Assembly (NCBI GenBank): GCA_028820635.1
Contig: JAPPIG010000084.1
Location: 124,001-188,000, forward strand
DNA: 64,000 bases
Origin: Candidatus Poribacteria bacterium
GTDB lineage: Bacteria; Poribacteria; WGA-4E; WGA-3G
Reading direction: 5' to 3'
Part shown: positions 47,601 to 55,836 of the stretch, piece by piece
Layout: each line of letters starts with the position of its first letter
Numbering within the stretch: position 1 is the stretch's first letter
Made by a program: the position numbers and the translations under genes
Notes under the pieces: generated by a model
Seen by the model: only the letters and a program-made list of their open reading frames with translations
What the model was told of the DNA's origin: nothing
Databases searched by the model: none

Positions 47601-48228
47601 AAGTACTCAAAACCTTGGCGGACATCCGATTGAGTCCACAGTTTCTGTAGCAGGAATGATTACCAGTGTTACAAATCGCACCACCAAGAAAGGGGACTCA
47701 ATGGCAATACTTGAGTTTGAGGACCTTGAGGGATCAATAGAGGTCGTTGTTTTTCCAGAGGCATACAAAAAGGCAGGCGACCTCTTTGAAGATAGAATGG
47801 TTTGGATTGAAGGGACAGTCAGAATCGATCAGAATAGGAAAACCCGAAATTCTGATGATGAAGACGAAGTAGAAGAGCGTCAGCGTCAGATACAAGCAGA
47901 TACAATTTTAGATATAGAAACTGTTGCAGCGCAACAGACATCTGCCGTTGAAGTGACAATCGCGAAATCCGATCTTGATAACCTTGAAAAACTGAAATCT
48001 CTCAAAGAGATTGCACTTGCCAATAAGGGAGAGTTACATCTAATTTTGCGTCTTATGAGTCCACGTTTTGGTGAAGTCATCACGCGATGTGGTTCCAATT
48101 ATAAGATAACGGATAAGGAAGATGTTTTCAAACAGGTGGAAAATCTATTTGGACAGAATTGCATCAAACGGAGCAATCGAACAAAACCTAAAAATGGAAA
48201 TCGCTCTACTCGAAACAGTTATGTTTAA
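44695..48228 (+). CDS. dnaE: DNA polymerase III alpha subunit
   Basis: DnaE is the replicative polymerase. I start at [15 protein letters not shown] (44695), where AGGAG precedes the ATG; the protein is 1177 aa. The PHP domain begins with [13 protein letters not shown] and includes [10 protein letters not shown]. Polymerase motifs: [15 protein letters not shown] and the catalytic [14 protein letters not shown] (D397, D399, D401). Other landmarks are [29 protein letters not shown], a clamp-binding pentapeptide QMNLF (Q911), and an OB domain ([28 protein letters not shown]). The PHP metal residues look intact, suggesting proofreading may be possible in cis. The spacer after it holds two palindromic repeats. 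Confidence 0.96.
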   Translation: [1177 protein letters not shown]

Positions 48229-48301
48229 AAACGATCTTTAACTCAGATAGGTGTTCTCGCAGAAATATATTTTATCAGATTGTTAGTTTTCATAACGCAA
48301 T

Positions 48302-48335
48302 ATTTAGCCCCAGCGGGGCGAAATGTATATAGAAA
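48302..48335. repeat. AGCCCCAGCGGGGCG palindromic repeat, copy 1
   Basis: TATTTAGCCCCAGCGGGGCGAAATGTATATAGAA, with CGCCCC-type palindrome GCCCC-AGC-GGGGC and tail ATGTATATAG. Copy 2 lies 49 bases on. Confidence 0.7.
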
Positions 48336-48350
48336 AGCGTTCTTCCATTT

Positions 48351-48384
48351 TTTATAGCCCCAGCGGGGCGACAGGTGTATAGAA
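48351..48384. repeat. AGCCCCAGCGGGGCG palindromic repeat, copy 2
   Basis: TTTTATAGCCCCAGCGGGGCGACAGGTGTATAGAA, same core and tail layout as copy 1, same orientation. Confidence 0.7.
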
Positions 48385-48450
48385 GGGTATGGATTTTCAG
48401 TCCTTTTAAAAGTATTTATACACCCAATTGGCGGGAGGAAATTCACACTT

Positions 48451-49272
48451 ATGCAGTATCGCACACTCGGCAAAACCGGACTTAGTGTTTCAGAAATCGG
48501 CTACGGCGGCGGTAGAGTCCGCCCAGAGCACGATCAAAAGTCGCTTGTCAATATGATCCATTATGCCATAGACTGTGGGCTTAACTTCATAGACACCGCG
48601 CCTAACTATGGAGGTGGATATAGCGAAACAGTTATCGGCAAAGCGATCACAGATCGCCGGGACGCATGCATCGTTGCAACGAAAACGGAGGCGTATGATC
48701 CGGATGGGATCGCAGCGGATTTGGAAGGTAGTTTACAACGACTCCGCACTGACTATATTGACGTTCTCCAATTCCATGGCGGTTGGTTTTATGCGAAAGA
48801 GACAGAACAGATTCTGAAAGGCGGCGGCTTGGAAAAATACCTCAAATTGAAGAAAGAAGGAAAGGTGCGGTTTATCGGTTTTTCTGCGGACGGTCCGTCA
48901 GGTGGCACGGAACAACTAATTGCCGCAGGTCAGTTTGATATGATGCAAATCCACTACAACCTGATGTATCAGAGTACGTGTGATACATTTGGCAGACGCG
49001 GTGTTATTCCTGATGCTGTCGCACAAGAAATGGGTATTGTGCTGATGCGCTCCACCACAAGCAACGTCTTCCAGAATCTCATGAAACACTGTTTTCCTAA
49101 CGAGATGGCGGCGGTTGATGTAGATAGTTTTCTACTCAACTATTCGCTTTCAAATCCGATGGTAAACGTTGCGCTGATGAGTCTGCAGAGTATTGACGAT
49201 GTGGACTGGACAAATGCCGTGTCGGATGATGTTGAGGCACGACTGGATCTGCGCGCAATTCATGGGAGATAA
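48451..49272 (+). CDS. Aldo/keto reductase
   Basis: 273 aa (alpha/beta)8-barrel NADPH-dependent oxidoreductase. The N terminus MQYRTLGKTGLSVSEIGYGGGR is typical. The catalytic tetrad is visible: D in FIDTAPNYGGGYSE with its Tyr, K in VATKTEAYD, and H in LQFHGGW. The length is a little short compared with the usual 300-330 aa, and the sequence ends at RAIHGR. The substrate is unknown. GGGAGG lies upstream of the ATG. A 76-aa gene follows after nine bases. Confidence 0.88.
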   Translation: MQYRTLGKTGLSVSEIGYGGGRVRPEHDQKSLVNMIHYAIDCGLNFIDTAPNYGGGYSETVIGKAITDRRDACIVATKTEAYDPDGIAADLEGSLQRLRTDYIDVLQFHGGWFYAKETEQILKGGGLEKYLKLKKEGKVRFIGFSADGPSGGTEQLIAAGQFDMMQIHYNLMYQSTCDTFGRRGVIPDAVAQEMGIVLMRSTTSNVFQNLMKHCFPNEMAAVDVDSFLLNYSLSNPMVNVALMSLQSIDDVDWTNAVSDDVEARLDLRAIHGR

Positions 49273-49281
49273 GAGGTACAA

Positions 49282-49512
49282 TTGGAACAAACACCGCAAT
49301 TTGGGTTGTGTCTTAATAATGAAGGATATCCTGCTTCTCTTGAAACTGGAAAACTTTATCGTGTGATCCCTGATGATAAAATGAAAACTCAGGGATATCT
49401 GCGAATTATAGATGAAAGTGGAGAGGAGTACGCCTATGATGCAAACCGTTTCTATCTAATTCACCTACCTACTGCAGTTGAAGAAGCATTACTTGCTGCA
49501 TCACAAGCGTAG
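49282..49512 (+). CDS. Small protein, TTG start, unknown function
   Basis: 76 aa beginning with TTG (MEQTPQFGLCLNNEGYPAS), preceded by AGAGG at good distance. The sequence predicts a compact beta fold (LETGKLYRVIPDD, GYLRIIDESGEEYAYDANRFYLI). Nine bases after the aldo/keto reductase, so likely cotranscribed. Function unknown. Confidence 0.65.
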   Translation: MEQTPQFGLCLNNEGYPASLETGKLYRVIPDDKMKTQGYLRIIDESGEEYAYDANRFYLIHLPTAVEEALLAASQA

Positions 49513-49540
49513 GTTCTATTTTCCTTTATTTTCAGGACAC

Positions 49541-49948
49541 CTACGGTTTTCGCGGCGGTCTCTCATCAACCGAAGCCTTCTCCTTGCTTAGCACCTCTAT
49601 GAGCCGATATTCGTACTTTCCTATATCTTGCCACTCTCCAGCGTATTCATGCAGGCTGACTTTTAGTGTATAAATAAACCCTGGCTCAAACTCAAATCCC
49701 CGTATGCCATCGTAGAAAAACTCCCACCGCTGGCTTTCCTCGTTGAATTCGAGATAGCAATCTGACCCAGAAAAACTTGGACACTCTGTTCTATAGGGAC
49801 CGATTATCAGGATCTCAGTATTCGCAGCACACCGTGTAATCCATGATCCTTTGCAAGGGCTTTTGAACTCCGAGTCTGGTCCACACCCGATGGTAAAGGA
49901 TAAGAGGATTAATGTAATTGGTAATATCAGTTTTGTTGGAGATTGCAT
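49541..49948 (-). CDS. DUF4377-like lipoprotein
   Basis: 135 aa from the Met of MQSPTKLILPITLILLSFTIGCG, a lipoprotein signal ending FTIGC; the ORF start is 59 codons longer and adds an unrelated stretch. The mature part has the DUF4377 pattern: DCYLEFNEESQRWEFFYDGIRGFEFEPGFIYTLKV. Likely anchored in the envelope; function unknown. Hydrophilic tail ends PPRKP. It converges with the 76-aa gene. A promoter candidate lies upstream (TTGATA-18-TATTAT on the minus strand, near 50050). Confidence 0.7.
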   Translation of the reverse strand: MQSPTKLILPITLILLSFTIGCGPDSEFKSPCKGSWITRCAANTEILIIGPYRTECPSFSGSDCYLEFNEESQRWEFFYDGIRGFEFEPGFIYTLKVSLHEYAGEWQDIGKYEYRLIEVLSKEKASVDERPPRKP

Positions 49949-50257
49949 GTTTTTAACTGAAGCATTTAAGTAAACGGAATAAGTCGTTTTGGACTTAAGA
50001 AAAATTGGAAAAAGTGCGCTAAATCCTTGTGCAGAAAGGGTTTTCATAGTATAATATCGGTAAGAAAATAGGGGTATCAACCCCCTATTTGAAACGCAAA
50101 AAAGCGAGTCGCTTTTCTGGTTCACACTTATCTGATATTGTATCAGAAACTATCAGAAAAAAGCAACTCCAAAAAACAGGAGGCAGGGTTATTTAGTTTT
50201 CAGTTTTTCTACGCATTTTATTGCAAACGTTAATATTTTATAGTCGCATTGTAGGTC

Positions 50258-50330
50258 GGGTAGAGCGAAGCGAAACCCGACAATCTTAGTGTGGTAGTGC
50301 GATCATGTCGGGTTTCGCTTCGCTCTACCC
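50258..50330. repeat. Long inverted repeat, GGGTAGAGCGAAGCGAAACCCGACA
   Basis: Two perfect 25-bp arms (50258-50282 and 50306-50330) around a 23-base loop. The arms are themselves rich in GCGAAGCG. No ORF inside. It looks like a non-coding repetitive element. Confidence 0.75.
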
Positions 50331-50401
50331 ATAAATCAACGGTATGAATGCCATTAGGCATTCCCCGGGTGTAAACTTAAGGATTTCTGAATATCAGAAA
50401 T

Positions 50402-50580
50402 CCTCTTTAGTCCCGTAGGGACGCAATGTTTATAGTGTTATGTTCAACCCACCTCTTTAGTCCCGTAGGGACGCAATGTTTATGGACTTGTCATTGGTAT
50501 CCACATATCGTCCCTACGGGACTAAAGAGGGCGTTTATTTCATTTTTTCTATAAACATATCGTCCCTACGGGACTAAATA
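50402..50580. repeat. Four copies of CTCTTTAGTCCCGTAGGGACG palindromic repeat
   Basis: Two plus-strand copies (50402-50434, 50452-50483) with tail CAATGTTTAT, then two minus-strand copies (50505-50530, 50550-50580). Arms TCCC-GTA-GGGA are short; spacing is 20-25 bases between copies. The tail ATGTTTATAG resembles that of the AGCCCCAGCGGGGCG family. Confidence 0.75.
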
Positions 50581-50736
50581 TGGGTCAGTTTCAATCACCA
50601 TAAGGGTGTGAGAAGCACTCATCAAACCGTAGACATCTTCTTAAGTTGACACCTATGGGGATTCGGATGCAATAACCTATTCATATTTGAAAAACCCTTA
50701 TGGTAAGATATATAATTATTGACACATTAAATTCCG

Positions 50737-53181
50737 TTAGCCAGAACAGTAGTACGTAAACCAACACCGCCTTCCATCAGTTTTCAGCGTAATCGCCCCG
50801 AGTTGATCCGTTCGCAACTGCACACAATTTCTCTCCCGATACCGTGCAACCACATCCACATGCGGAAATTGAAACCGATTCCCTTTACCAAGCGAAAAAA
50901 CAGCATAACGCGGCTGAACAGCATCTAAAAACTGCGCGCTGCTTGAGGTGCGGCTGCCGTGATGTGGCACCTTTATTATTTCTGACCTCAAATCTTGCCG
51001 AGACGCTATTAAACGAGTTTCAGCCTTAGATTCAATATCACCAGTGAATAAGATGTCTACTTCTCCATAGCTGAGTTTTACCACAAGCGAATCATCGTTT
51101 TTATCCCTGTCCATTAAATCAGTGGACGCAGCATCAATCGGGTGCAATAGATTAAGCGTAGCAGTAGATGTCAATTCAAATTGCCCTTTATATGGAAAAG
51201 AATAGGGAATGCCCTGCGCTTTGGCAATGCTGCGTAATCGCTGATGGGTTTGTGAATCAAGTTGCATATCCGGTATGCCGATAATCCGCTTAATATTATA
51301 GTTCTGTAAAATATGTGCAAGTCCACCACCATGATCAATGTCAGGATGCGTAAGCATCACCAAATCAAGTTTCCGAATGCCATGTGCATCAAGGTAAGGT
51401 CCAATAATGCGTTCACCTACGTCATATTCAACTTCTCTCTGCCGTTTTTCATCGTAATAGGAACGTTGGATGCCACCATCAATCAACATCGTTTTCCCAT
51501 CAGGAAATCTGATAATCGCTGCGTCTCCTTGCCCAACATCAAGCGTAATCACTTCAAGCATACGACCTTTTTCATGCAATGCACTGTCCCAAACCCAGAT
51601 TGCTATAACCGATAAACTAATTAAACTCACAACTTGCAACTGCTTATAAACATACCGCCAATGTGTAATGCCTATACATACTGTTATGTAGATAACGATA
51701 AGACCTAAAGTTGGTGGTGCTAATTTAATAATGCCCCATTCCTGTCCAAAAATTCCGATGAGTTTTAGAAAAATGAAGATGATAGCATGATTAACCAATG
51801 CCAGCAGTTTAGCAAGCGGTAACCAGATAAACCCTACGCACACTGATACTATACCCACGCCAACAATTAGCGATACCAGACCAACAGCAAACGGACCAAC
51901 AATTATGCCGAGTGGATATGCCCTGTAAAAATGAAAAGCAATGAGCGGTCCAGTGCCAAGCTGCGCAGCGAATGTCACGAGATAGGATAACACCAACCAT
52001 TTTAACGCTGTGTTCTTAAATTTTTGAAAGTGACTTATATCGTCAGATTCAGCGGACTCCCACAACTTCTGAAAAGGTTTCTCCATTTTCGGAACAAAAT
52101 AGACGATGGAGGCAACCGCCACAAACGACAATTGAAAACCTACGTCCCACAACTGCATCGGATTTAACAGAAGCAATGCTAAAGCAGCAACAGCAAGCAG
52201 ATTGAAAAGGTCTGCCTCACGATCAATTATTATTGCAAATAAAAATAGGATTGCCATAAGTGTAGCACGAAAGACGGATGGGCGGAAACCGACTAAGCAC
52301 GCGTAGATAAGTACCGCAAAAATCGTCAGAAGAGAAAGCATCTTCTTAGGAATTCGAAATACGGATAACCCGATGTAACAAAACATTGCAACGAGTCCGA
52401 CATGCAAACCCGACACCGCCAGCACATGAAAAGTACCACTGTTACGAAAAGTGTCTAAAGTTTCTGATGGCACATCGCTGCGTTTTCCAAGCAGAATAGC
52501 TTTTAGCAATTTCGCATGCAACGCATTTGCTGGAGGGGTTTCTAACCCCGAATATGCGTTATCAATAATCTGCTCAGTTCGCAAGCGCAGTGCTTCTATC
52601 CAGCGCAATGGTGGAAATCCTGACAGTTCGCCTATGTCAAGCAATCCTTGATGATAGATGATTCCAGAGACATTCTGCCGTGCAAGATAGGCGCGATAGT
52701 CAAAACCACCTGGATTCCTCTGTGTATCAGGTTGACGCAGCACACCTGTTAAAGTTAGATGTTTACCGTAACGTAACGGTATCAATTCCTGAAACCTTAT
52801 CAAGAACTTTGCCGATACTGTCTGTGACGGTTCTGATAAAAGTTGAATCTGTCCAACAGCATAGCATGCTTCCCAAGTTTCACCGCGTTCCGGTTGATAT
52901 ACAGTTTTACCTGTAAAACTAATTGGTTGGTCATAAAAATCGGCAGGTATTGATGGGACATTAGCAATTTCCAATCTCAACATTCCACATGCAAAAATTG
53001 CGATATGGAGCAACACGTAACATAGATATTTTGACTGATTTCTTGTCAAAATGCTGCCGATAAGACATATCAACACAGATAACCATAGCCAAAGAATCGG
53101 AATTGATGTCCATTCACCTATGAAAATACCAAGCAGAAAAGGGATAAGGAAATAGAGTGCGGGTCGTAGTTTAGATGTCAT
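50737..53181 (-). CDS. comEC: ComEC/Rec2 DNA-uptake channel
   Basis: 814 aa with the three ComEC parts in order. First is an N-terminal membrane and DUF4131/OB region (to about residue 200). The competence membrane domain follows with many segments (GTFHVLAVSGLHVGLVAMFCYIGLSVF, LIYACLVGFRPSVFRATLMAILFLFA). A C-terminal metallo-beta-lactamase-like domain ends it (VITLDVGQGDAAIIRFPDGKTMLIDGG, LTHPDIDHGGG, LFTGDIESKAE, KVPHHGSRTS). ComEC carries single-stranded DNA across the inner membrane, and its nuclease-like domain may degrade one strand. No other competence gene lies in the window. It is divergent from the WD40/dockerin gene. Confidence 0.93.
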   Translation of the reverse strand: MTSKLRPALYFLIPFLLGIFIGEWTSIPILWLWLSVLICLIGSILTRNQSKYLCYVLLHIAIFACGMLRLEIANVPSIPADFYDQPISFTGKTVYQPERGETWEACYAVGQIQLLSEPSQTVSAKFLIRFQELIPLRYGKHLTLTGVLRQPDTQRNPGGFDYRAYLARQNVSGIIYHQGLLDIGELSGFPPLRWIEALRLRTEQIIDNAYSGLETPPANALHAKLLKAILLGKRSDVPSETLDTFRNSGTFHVLAVSGLHVGLVAMFCYIGLSVFRIPKKMLSLLTIFAVLIYACLVGFRPSVFRATLMAILFLFAIIIDREADLFNLLAVAALALLLLNPMQLWDVGFQLSFVAVASIVYFVPKMEKPFQKLWESAESDDISHFQKFKNTALKWLVLSYLVTFAAQLGTGPLIAFHFYRAYPLGIIVGPFAVGLVSLIVGVGIVSVCVGFIWLPLAKLLALVNHAIIFIFLKLIGIFGQEWGIIKLAPPTLGLIVIYITVCIGITHWRYVYKQLQVVSLISLSVIAIWVWDSALHEKGRMLEVITLDVGQGDAAIIRFPDGKTMLIDGGIQRSYYDEKRQREVEYDVGERIIGPYLDAHGIRKLDLVMLTHPDIDHGGGLAHILQNYNIKRIIGIPDMQLDSQTHQRLRSIAKAQGIPYSFPYKGQFELTSTATLNLLHPIDAASTDLMDRDKNDDSLVVKLSYGEVDILFTGDIESKAETRLIASRQDLRSEIIKVPHHGSRTSSSAQFLDAVQPRYAVFSLGKGNRFQFPHVDVVARYRERNCVQLRTDQLGAITLKTDGRRCWFTYYCSG

Positions 53182-53274
53182 TTCTGTTTGTGAAGAATTT
53201 TAGGTTGGATATATCCTCCATTATATTGAGTGCTATGAAAATTTTCAAGGGTTATGTCCAGCAGAAAATTCGCT

Positions 53275-53302
53275 TTGATAGAACTACTTTTCATGGTAAT
53301 AT
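53275..53302 (+). promoter_or_regulatory. Promoter candidate for the WD40/dockerin gene
   Basis: TTGATA, 16 bases, TAATAT, about 97 bases before the start at 53399. Confidence 0.35.
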
Positions 53303-53398
53303 AGAGATGAAGCAAAAACATGTTAAAAGAACAATGACAATTTCTTGGTAACAAACCCCACAAGATGTGCTTCAAAATATATAGAAGAGAACTTGGTT

Positions 53399-55696
53399 AT
53401 GAAAACATCTTTGACTGTATTTACCCTTTTAACCGTTTTGACCTTAAACACCTCCGCACGCGTATTTTTTCACTCTACTCCATTTGAGGGACATACAGGT
53501 AAGGTTGATAGCGTAGCATTCAGTCCCGATGGGAAAATGATCGCAAGTGGTAGTTGGGACAAAACCGTACGTCTATGGGATGTGGCTGCTCGTGAAGAGA
53601 TCATCTCACTCACTGGACATACAAGCCCGGTTTATTCCATAGCAATCAGTCCCGATGGGAAAATGATCGCAAGCGGAAGTTATGACCGCACCATCAGATT
53701 GTGGGATTTAGACACACACAAAAACATCGCTATTCTTACAGGACATAAGGATGCTGTCTCTTCCTTAGCATTCAGTCCTGATGGGAAAATGATCGCAAGC
53801 GGAAGTTACGACAAGACTATTCGATTGTGGGATGTGGATACAGAAACCAGCGTAAAAACTTTCACTGAGCATCAGGGCAGGGTTACATCTGTAGCGTTCA
53901 GTCTGGACGGAAAAATACTTGCGAGTGGCAGTTGGGACAATACAATTCGTCTATGGGATGTTAACACATACGCAAACATCAAAACACTCAATGAAACAAC
54001 TGGAGATGTCATGAGCGTAGTGTTTAGCCCCGATGGAAAAACGTTTGCAACTGGAAGTGAGAAAGGTGCCATCCGTTTATGGGATTTGGAAACTATTGAG
54101 AATATCAAAACATTCGGAGAACATGCCCATAGCTACCTATGGAACATGTGTTTAGCGTTCAGTCCCGATGGAAAAACAATCGCAGCGGGGATTTATTGGG
54201 GTAGCATCCGTATATGGGATATTGCCACTGAAAGGATGATCGGTGTCATCGCTGACCGAGACAAGAAGATGGGTACAGTCGATAGCATCGCGTTCAGTCC
54301 CGATGGAAAAACAATCGCAACTGGTAGTTGGGACCCCACCGTTCGCCTATGGCATATCACCAAGAGTTTTAAAATCACCCCCTACCCGATAGTATCACCC
54401 GCAATTGGTAAACAGTTCACCATCAACATTGAAGCCGATACGAGTCCAAAATCATGGTTTGATAACTTTATCTTAAGTTTTGATGAAAGTGCTTTGCGTT
54501 TTGTTGAAGTTAAAAAAGGGGATTTAGTATATTCTTCAGCTACTATTGAGTGGGAATTTTACGCAACGAGAGATCAAGATCGAGTAAGGTTTAAATCACG
54601 TTTTACAGGAGGTAAAGGTATATTGGCAAAAGTCACCTTTGAGGTGGTTGATGTCAAAGAGTCCTTTATCGAGTTTTACGACATCGGTTTCGTTTCTCCC
54701 TTCTTTACCTATAATGGAAAGGTTGTCCCACCAGAATTACCCTCTTCTGCAGTTGTTAGCATTAATCCTTCCACGGTGCTTTCCCCCGCGATCGGTGAAC
54801 AACTTATTTTTAACATTGACATCGTTGATGGTCAAAATGTTGAAAGGTCTGAATTAACGCTTGATTTTGACCAGTCCGCACTCAAACATATATCAAGCAG
54901 TGAGAGCAGCTATTTTGATGATGGTGTTGGCAACGGTAACGGAACCCTTGAAACAGTAGCATTCGAAGTACTTGATGTTAAAACTTCAACTGTAGGAATT
55001 TCTGGCTTTTTAGTTGCTCCAAATGGATTCCGTTATATCCCGACCTTTGAAAATGCAGAGATAATCGAACCACCTTTAGGTGATGTGAACAGAGATGGAG
55101 TCGTCAGTATTTTGGATTTGGTTCAGGTCGCTTCAAGTTTAGGACAACAAGTGTCATCAGGTGGAAACTCAGCGGATGTTAATGAAGACGGTGTTATCAA
55201 TATTATCGATCTTGTTACAGTTGCAGGTGCAATTAATGACGCAGCTGCCGCACCAACAGCGTGGAATATCAACCTACAGACTGTTTTTACACGCGACCAA
55301 ATGCAAAAATGGGTATCACAAGCACAAAACTTAGACCTGTCAGATACAACATCAAAAAAAGGGATTCGCTTTTTAGAAAATCTCTTAGCATCGTTAACTC
55401 CGAAACGGACAGCACTCTTACCAAATTACCCAAATCCATTTAATCCGGAAACATGGATACCTTATCAGTTAGCAGAACCTGCAGATGTCAACATCTCCGT
55501 TTATACATCGGATGGCGCAGTCGTGCGAACTTTAGCGTTAGGACATCAAACTGTCGGCATATATCACGACAAAACCCGCGCGGCGTATTGGGATGGTAAA
55601 AACGAAGCTGGTGATGCTGTTGCAAGTGGCGTGTATTTCTATACTTTGACAGCAGGAAAGTTCAAAGCAACGCGTAAGATGTTAATTCTGAAATAA
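53399..55696 (+). CDS. Exported WD40 / cohesin-like / dockerin protein with FlgD-like C-terminal domain
   Basis: 765 aa from the Met of MKTSLTVFTLLTVLTL, which has a signal peptide; the ORF start is 18 codons longer. Seven WD40 repeats follow (SPDGKMIASGSYDRTIRLWD and variants). Next come two cohesin-like domains (SPAIGKQFTINIEADTSP, SPAIGEQLIFNIDIVDG), a type I dockerin with two Ca-binding loops (DVNRDGVVSILDLVQ, DVNEDGVINIIDLVT), and a C-terminal FlgD-like domain starting LLPNYPNPFNPETWIPYQL and ending TRKMLILK. This last domain is a sorting or anchoring signal in related genomes. It is likely a surface scaffold or adhesion protein. The repeats are near-identical at DNA level, consistent with recent expansion. 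Confidence 0.88.
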   Translation: MKTSLTVFTLLTVLTLNTSARVFFHSTPFEGHTGKVDSVAFSPDGKMIASGSWDKTVRLWDVAAREEIISLTGHTSPVYSIAISPDGKMIASGSYDRTIRLWDLDTHKNIAILTGHKDAVSSLAFSPDGKMIASGSYDKTIRLWDVDTETSVKTFTEHQGRVTSVAFSLDGKILASGSWDNTIRLWDVNTYANIKTLNETTGDVMSVVFSPDGKTFATGSEKGAIRLWDLETIENIKTFGEHAHSYLWNMCLAFSPDGKTIAAGIYWGSIRIWDIATERMIGVIADRDKKMGTVDSIAFSPDGKTIATGSWDPTVRLWHITKSFKITPYPIVSPAIGKQFTINIEADTSPKSWFDNFILSFDESALRFVEVKKGDLVYSSATIEWEFYATRDQDRVRFKSRFTGGKGILAKVTFEVVDVKESFIEFYDIGFVSPFFTYNGKVVPPELPSSAVVSINPSTVLSPAIGEQLIFNIDIVDGQNVERSELTLDFDQSALKHISSSESSYFDDGVGNGNGTLETVAFEVLDVKTSTVGISGFLVAPNGFRYIPTFENAEIIEPPLGDVNRDGVVSILDLVQVASSLGQQVSSGGNSADVNEDGVINIIDLVTVAGAINDAAAAPTAWNINLQTVFTRDQMQKWVSQAQNLDLSDTTSKKGIRFLENLLASLTPKRTALLPNYPNPFNPETWIPYQLAEPADVNISVYTSDGAVVRTLALGHQTVGIYHDKTRAAYWDGKNEAGDAVASGVYFYTLTAGKFKATRKMLILK

Positions 55697-55836
55697 GTTT
55701 TGGTGTATAGTCAAATAGATTTAACACTATAGGTAGTACCACGATTCATATTTTAATTAGGTACCAATTCTTATCTATGATACCATATCCGAAAACTCTA
55801 TTCTCAATCGCTTAAGGGAACTAAGGAGTATTACAC

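Larger units (their letters stand above)
49949..50736. other. 788-base repeat-rich spacer between the DUF4377 and comEC genes
   Basis: No gene. It contains a hairpin AAATAGGGG/CCCCTATTT (50066-50090), the long inverted repeat 50258-50330, a hairpin GAATGCC-ATTA-GGCATTC (50346-50363), a hairpin AGGATTTCTGA-ATA-TCAGAAATCCT (50380-50404), and four copies of a TCCCGTAGGGA palindromic repeat (50402-50580). Confidence 0.75.

Noticed and set aside
49949-50125. Long N-terminal extension of the DUF4377 lipoprotein
   Set aside because: It would bury the lipoprotein signal 59 residues inside and includes the spacer promoter region.
50402-50580. CRISPR array
   Set aside because: Only two copies per orientation, spacers of different size, copies in both orientations, and palindromic core. 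No cas genes in the window.
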